DNA from: RUG11462 sp036308645 | Lineage (GTDB): Bacteria; Bacillota; Clostridia; Oscillospirales; Acutalibacteraceae | NCBI GenBank assembly: GCA_036308645.1 | Contig: JAXJVH010000031.1 | Location: 1 to 17,032, forward strand | DNA: 17,032 bases | Direction: 5' to 3' | In this document: positions 13,972-17,032 of the stretch, in pieces | How the letters are laid out: each line of letters starts with the position of its first letter | Position numbering within the stretch: position 1 is the stretch's first letter | The notes under the pieces: generated by a model | What the model was told of the DNA's origin: nothing | Databases searched by the model: none | What the model saw: the letters and a program-made list of their open reading frames with translations, nothing else | Position numbers and translations under genes: made by a program

Positions 13972-14941
13972 AGTTTTGAATATTAAACTCAGGCGCAGAT
14001 TTCAGTTTGTAAATAATCAGGTCTTTACCGTTTAAATCTTCTTTGTTCATATCCACTCCCGTTACTGCGCTGTTTTCGTAGGTGGTGTAATAATAAACGC
14101 CTTTGTCGGTGTTGCAGCAGGAGGAATAGATTGTAATTTCATATTGGTCGCCTAATTTTGTGCAGCCTCTCGGCTGGGCAACCGAATTTAAAATGTGGAA
14201 AAACTGATTAACGCTCGAGGTTTCGCCTTTTTCCGAAACAGAGTTATACTTTGTAAAAGCGGCTCTGACAAATCTTGAAGCAGACGACATATCACCGGGC
14301 AAGCCGATTGACCCCATTCCTCTGCTGTATGCTTTTAGTTTGAGTTTTTCGGCAAATTTGTTTTCGGTTTCGCCGGCAGAAACGCTCATATAATTGCTTA
14401 AATTATAAAGATGATAAGGAAACGGCGGATTGTTTGTAAGCACACCGACAGGGTTTTCATAAACCTTTAATCCGTCTTTCACCTGTTCGACGGTTATTGA
14501 CTTCTTTTTGTCGGAAATTATCCAATGAAGCGGCGCTAACGGCAGATTTTCATTAAAATTAATTTTTACAAGATTAACGTTTTCGAGCAGTTTTTCGGCG
14601 TCTGCCACGCTTTCGCATTGCGAAAGAACGTAGGGTATAAATTCAAAAGGTGCAACATTGTCTTTATCGCATCTTATCGGCTTGTAGCAGGCGTTATCGG
14701 GAAAATTCAGTCCTGCCATACTCAGCCCTTTTTCATTTGTAGCGTCAAAATACAACGGATAATCATCTGCTACTGTCGCCATACCTATCATTGCAAAATG
14801 CTTAGGCACATTTTTCACCTTTCTGAATTTAAAGTGAAAATTTCTCGGTGTTATTATTACCATTTCATTATAAGAAATCTCGTAATCAAGGTTTCTGCCG
14901 AAATAAAAATCCTTTGTTTTATATGTTACTGCGGTACACAT
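13970..14941 (-). CDS. Choloylglycine hydrolase family protein (bile-salt-hydrolase-like, linear amide C-N hydrolase)
   Basis: An N-terminal-nucleophile hydrolase of 323 aa (PF02275 type) that cleaves linear amide bonds; relatives deconjugate bile salts or hydrolyse penicillin V. The ATG at 14941 leaves Cys2 (MCTAVTYK) as the nucleophile after Met removal; a longer frame from TTG 14959 would block this and is rejected. The expected active-site residues are present: Arg16 and Asp19 in FGRNLDYE, Asn79 in MAGLNFP, the Asn pair at 170-171 in GVLTNNPPF, and Arg223 in GDMSSASRFVRAAF after YSRGMGSIGLPG. These blocks match Gram-positive bile salt hydrolases (bsh/cbh) better than I recall for penicillin acylases, but substrate is inferred. 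No signal peptide, so cytoplasmic. The ribosome site is weak (AGAAG, 8 nt), and no clear promoter was found in the 100-bp gap. Confidence 0.9.
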   Translation of the reverse strand: MCTAVTYKTKDFYFGRNLDYEISYNEMVIITPRNFHFKFRKVKNVPKHFAMIGMATVADDYPLYFDATNEKGLSMAGLNFPDNACYKPIRCDKDNVAPFEFIPYVLSQCESVADAEKLLENVNLVKINFNENLPLAPLHWIISDKKKSITVEQVKDGLKVYENPVGVLTNNPPFPYHLYNLSNYMSVSAGETENKFAEKLKLKAYSRGMGSIGLPGDMSSASRFVRAAFTKYNSVSEKGETSSVNQFFHILNSVAQPRGCTKLGDQYEITIYSSCCNTDKGVYYYTTYENSAVTGVDMNKEDLNGKDLIIYKLKSAPEFNIQN

Positions 14942-15014
14942 TTTTTCAACTTCTTTCAAAATTTTATAAGAATATTTTTACCTTTTTTGCGGTGTAAATT
15001 CCTTTTTATAATAT

Positions 15015-15043
15015 AAAATACCGCCCAAAAGAGCGGCGGTTTA
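15015..15043 (-). terminator. Terminator downstream of the Arc-like gene
   Basis: On the minus strand ACCGCC/GGCGGT (15040-15035 with 15025-15020), loop of 9 nt, followed by ATTTTATATT. It lies directly after the stop at 15046. Confidence 0.65.
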
Positions 15044-15045
15044 TA

Positions 15046-15240
15046 TTACAGCGGTTTGTTTTTATCGGTATCAAGTTTTATTTCGCCGTTTTCTTCTTCA
15101 AACGCTTTAATACATTGACGTATTAAATATATTATCTGCCCGTTCGCCGAGCGCCCCTCATATTTTGCAATATACCGTAATTTACCGTGTAATTCGGGGT
15201 CAACCTCTATTCCTAAATGTTTATTATTTTTATTTCTCAA
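15046..15240 (-). CDS. Arc-like ribbon-helix-helix DNA-binding protein
   Basis: A small cytoplasmic protein (64-67 aa) with the Arc/MetJ ribbon-helix-helix fold: a beta strand KHLGIEVDPEL, helix HGKLRYIAKYEGRS and helix NGQIIYLIRQCIKAFEEENG, then a charged tail. Arc-like proteins bind operator DNA as dimers through the strand. I favour the TTG start at 15240 because AGGTG lies 6 nt upstream; GTG at 15249 would add three residues but has no ribosome site. No promoter is obvious in the short gap, so it may be co-transcribed with guaB past the hairpin at 15279-15307. Target unknown; there is no partner toxin gene beside it. Confidence 0.85.
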   Translation of the reverse strand: MRNKNNKHLGIEVDPELHGKLRYIAKYEGRSANGQIIYLIRQCIKAFEEENGEIKLDTDKNKPL

Positions 15241-15278
15241 ACATTTCACCTACAAAAATATTTATTAAGTATGAATAA

Positions 15279-15307
15279 TTGGCATCTTTCGTAAAGAAAG
15301 ATGCCAA
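15279..15307. terminator. Hairpin after guaB (weak terminator or processing site)
   Basis: A perfect 12-bp stem TTGGCATCTTTC/GAAAGATGCCAA with loop GTAAA, 18 bp beyond the guaB stop. In the guaB direction it is followed by TTATTCATAC, a poor T-run, so termination may be partial and let transcripts reach the Arc-like gene. Confidence 0.6.
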
Positions 15308-15324
15308 AATGTTTAAATATTTTA

Positions 15325-16797
15325 TTATGCTTTTGTTGAGTAGTTAGGACTTTCTTTTGTGATAGAAATGTCGTGCGGATGCGATTCACGAAGTCCTGCG
15401 CCTGTGATTTTAACAAATTTTGAATTTTTCTGTAATTCGGGAATGGTCTTGCAACCGCAGTAGCCCATACCTGAACGGATACCGCCGACTAACTGGAATA
15501 CTGTATCTGAAAGAGTTCCCTTATAAGGCACACGTCCCTCAACGCCCTCGGGAACGAGTTTTTTAGCGCCCTCTTGGAAGTAGCGGTCTTTCGAGCCGTC
15601 GTTCATAGCGGCGATTGAACCCATACCGCGATAAACTTTGAAGTTTCTTCCCTGATAAATTTCAATTTCACCGGGAGATTCGGCGCAGCCTGCAAAGAGT
15701 GAGCCGAGCATTACGCAGTTTGCACCTGCGGCAAGCGCTTTTACAATATCGCCCGAATATTTAATACCGCCGTCGGCGATTACGGGAACGTCATATTTAG
15801 CCGCAACTTGTGCAACGTCGTAAATAGCGGTAACCTGCGGAACACCGATACCTGCGATAATTCGTGTTGTACAGATAGAACCCGGACCGATACCTACTTT
15901 TAAAGCGTCGGCGCCGGCTTTAATAAGGTCTTCGGCGGCCTCGGCGGTAGCAATGTTACCTGCAACCAGCGTAACGTCGGGGAATTCCGCTTTAATCTGC
16001 TTAACTGCATTAATAATATTCTGCGAATGACCGTGAGCAGAATCAAGCGAAAGCACGTCGGCCTGAGCCTCAACGCAAGCACGAACTCTGTCCATCATAT
16101 TAGCGGTAACGCCGATAGCCGCACCGCAGAGAAGTCTGCCTTTTTCATCCTTAGCGGCGTTCGGGTACATAACCGCTTTTTCAATATCTTTTATTGTGAT
16201 AAGTCCTTTTAAGCAACCCTCTTCATCAACAAGCGGAAGTTTTTCGATTCTGTGTTGACGTAAAATTTCCTGTGCTTGCGCAAGTGTAGTTCCTACAGGA
16301 GCGGTAATGAGGTTTTCTTTTGTCATAACCTCGCTGATTTTTACATCAAAATCAGTCATAAAACGTAAATCTCGGTTTGTAAGAATACCTACTAATTTGC
16401 CGTTTTCACAAATCGGCACGCCCGAAATACGGTATTTTGCCATAAGGTCGTTAGCGTCGGTAACCAGATGATCGGGAGACAAATAAAACGGATTAACAAT
16501 AACGCCGTTTTCAGAACGCTTTACTTTGTCGATTTCATCAAACTGCTCTTCGATTGACATATTCTTGTGAATAATACCGATACCGCCTTCACGAGCAATG
16601 GCAATAGCCATCCTTGATTCGGTAACTGTGTCCATAGCCGCCGAAAGAAGCGGTGTGTTAAGAGTAATTTTTTTAGAAAGCTTTGTTTTAAGTTCAATAT
16701 CTCTCGGAATAACCTGCGAATAAGCGGGTACCAAAAGAACATCATCAAAAGTTAAGCCTTCTTTTACGAATTTTTCATCAAAATTTGTATTAAGCAT
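15325..16797 (-). CDS. guaB: IMP dehydrogenase
   Basis: It catalyses the NAD-dependent oxidation of IMP to XMP, the committed step of guanine nucleotide synthesis, in the cytoplasm. From ATG 16797 it is 490 aa, a standard length. Signatures in order are GLTFDDVLLVPAYS near the start, then two CBS domains at roughly 95-210 (MAKYRISGVPICENGKLVGI and LRQHRIEKLPLVDEEG). The barrel follows with DSAHGHS, the catalytic loop GIGPGSICTTR with Cys309, VPVIADGGIKYSGDI, YRGMGSIAAM, and the flap with KLVPEGVEGRVPYKG. GGAGG lies 6 nt before this ATG, so the longer frame to 16848 is rejected. It has its own strong promoter. The IS30-like element at 16895 sits about 28 bp upstream of the -35 box without disrupting it. 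Confidence 0.97.
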   Translation of the reverse strand: MLNTNFDEKFVKEGLTFDDVLLVPAYSQVIPRDIELKTKLSKKITLNTPLLSAAMDTVTESRMAIAIAREGGIGIIHKNMSIEEQFDEIDKVKRSENGVIVNPFYLSPDHLVTDANDLMAKYRISGVPICENGKLVGILTNRDLRFMTDFDVKISEVMTKENLITAPVGTTLAQAQEILRQHRIEKLPLVDEEGCLKGLITIKDIEKAVMYPNAAKDEKGRLLCGAAIGVTANMMDRVRACVEAQADVLSLDSAHGHSQNIINAVKQIKAEFPDVTLVAGNIATAEAAEDLIKAGADALKVGIGPGSICTTRIIAGIGVPQVTAIYDVAQVAAKYDVPVIADGGIKYSGDIVKALAAGANCVMLGSLFAGCAESPGEIEIYQGRNFKVYRGMGSIAAMNDGSKDRYFQEGAKKLVPEGVEGRVPYKGTLSDTVFQLVGGIRSGMGYCGCKTIPELQKNSKFVKITGAGLRESHPHDISITKESPNYSTKA

Positions 16798-16838
16798 AGT
16801 TTTCCTCCCGAATGTATCCGAAAAATTATATTTAATCA

Positions 16839-16867
16839 ATTTTAACACTTTACAATTATATTGTCAA
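16839..16867 (-). promoter_or_regulatory. Promoter of guaB
   Basis: Minus-strand TTGACA (16867-16862), 17-nt spacer, TAAAAT (16844-16839). The leader is only about 35 nt, with no purine riboswitch visible. Confidence 0.85.
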
Positions 16868-16894
16868 TAGTTTTTTCTGTTACTTTTATATTTT

Positions 16895-16924
16895 ATAAAT
16901 TGCAATATAAAATGTCCACAAATA
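16895..16924 (+). repeat. Terminal inverted repeat of the right IS30-like element
   Basis: The 30-bp end matches the inverted repeat at 88-117 at 24 of 30 positions when both are read inward. It directly abuts the transposase stop codon at 16925, as expected of the right end of a compact IS. Outside it, from 16894 down, is the guaB upstream region. Confidence 0.7.
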
Positions 16925-17032
16925 TTAAGCGACATTTAATTTCTTAATTAGCATAAATGAAGATAATCCGTTTAGTTTTCTTCTTGGATAATTATTCATC
17001 CAATGCTCTATCATCTTAATTCTCTCATGAGA
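16925..17032 (-). CDS. 3' end of an IS30-like transposase gene (runs off the right edge)
   Basis: The minus strand is open from the window edge and encodes 35 codons ending at TAA 16925. The segment SHERIKMIEHWMNNYPRRKL is followed by an LNGLS-type motif and ends KKLNVA. The NNYPRRKLNGLS stretch resembles the C-terminal NxxPRKxLGYKTP-like region of IS30-family transposases. The family call is from memory of that motif and moderate only. The gene is oriented like the transposase fragment at the left edge. Confidence 0.55.
   Translation of the reverse strand, partial: SHERIKMIEHWMNNYPRRKLNGLSSFMLIKKLNVA

Noticed and set aside
16798..16848. Longer N-terminus for guaB (start at 16848)
   Set aside because: It would place the start upstream of the predicted transcription start near 16832; ATG 16797 has GGAGG at 6 nt.

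Overview
The window looks like chromosomal DNA of a low-GC anaerobic Firmicute, most likely a gut Clostridia of the Oscillospiraceae/Ruminococcaceae type. This is inferred from AT-rich spacers, strong GGAGG-type ribosome sites, TTGACA/TAAAAT promoters, the gene families present (TrpX-type ABC transporter, G5/3D protein, Arc-like regulator, bile-salt-hydrolase-like enzyme) and GC-rich dispersed repeats sitting in AT-rich spacers. No rRNA, tRNA or CRISPR was seen.

Layout. Both edges lie inside IS30-like insertion sequences. Bases 1-117 hold the 5' end of a leftward transposase gene with its promoter and terminal repeat; 16895-17032 hold the 3' end of a leftward transposase gene and the matching terminal repeat. 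Between them, left to right: a sugar phosphate isomerase whose start codon region abuts the left element; a spacer with degenerate repeats, a terminator and a 199-bp MITE; a leftward three-gene ABC transporter operon (substrate-binding lipoprotein, permease, ATPase); a divergent transglutaminase-like lipoprotein; a leftward G5/3D cell-wall protein; a 0.7-kb spacer; glycogen phosphorylase; a second 199-bp MITE; a 77-bp tandem repeat array; a MATE transporter; a second, related 77-bp array; a cytoplasmic GH13 alpha-glucanase; an 88-bp MITE derivative; then leftward genes for a choloylglycine-hydrolase-like enzyme, an Arc-like DNA-binding protein and IMP dehydrogenase (guaB).

How the genes fit together. 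Glycogen phosphorylase and the GH13 enzyme form an intracellular alpha-glucan degradation pair separated by the MATE gene. The ABC operon is a complete importer, probably for an amino-acid-like solute. guaB is housekeeping purine synthesis. The bile-salt-hydrolase-like gene fits a gut habitat.

Most unusual content. The two 77-bp arrays flank the MATE gene. One reading frame of the unit carries a 26-residue peptide, and the two arrays differ mostly at synonymous third positions, as expected of sequence that was selected as protein. The unit is one base short of 26 codons, and four of the unit junctions carry an in-phase A-AAA-AAG heptamer at which a -1 slip would keep the peptide frame. In the second array the last such slip enters the GH13 reading frame. 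The window also shows a three-copy MITE family with 8-bp target duplications and an IS hairpin that would mask the transposase start only in read-through RNA.
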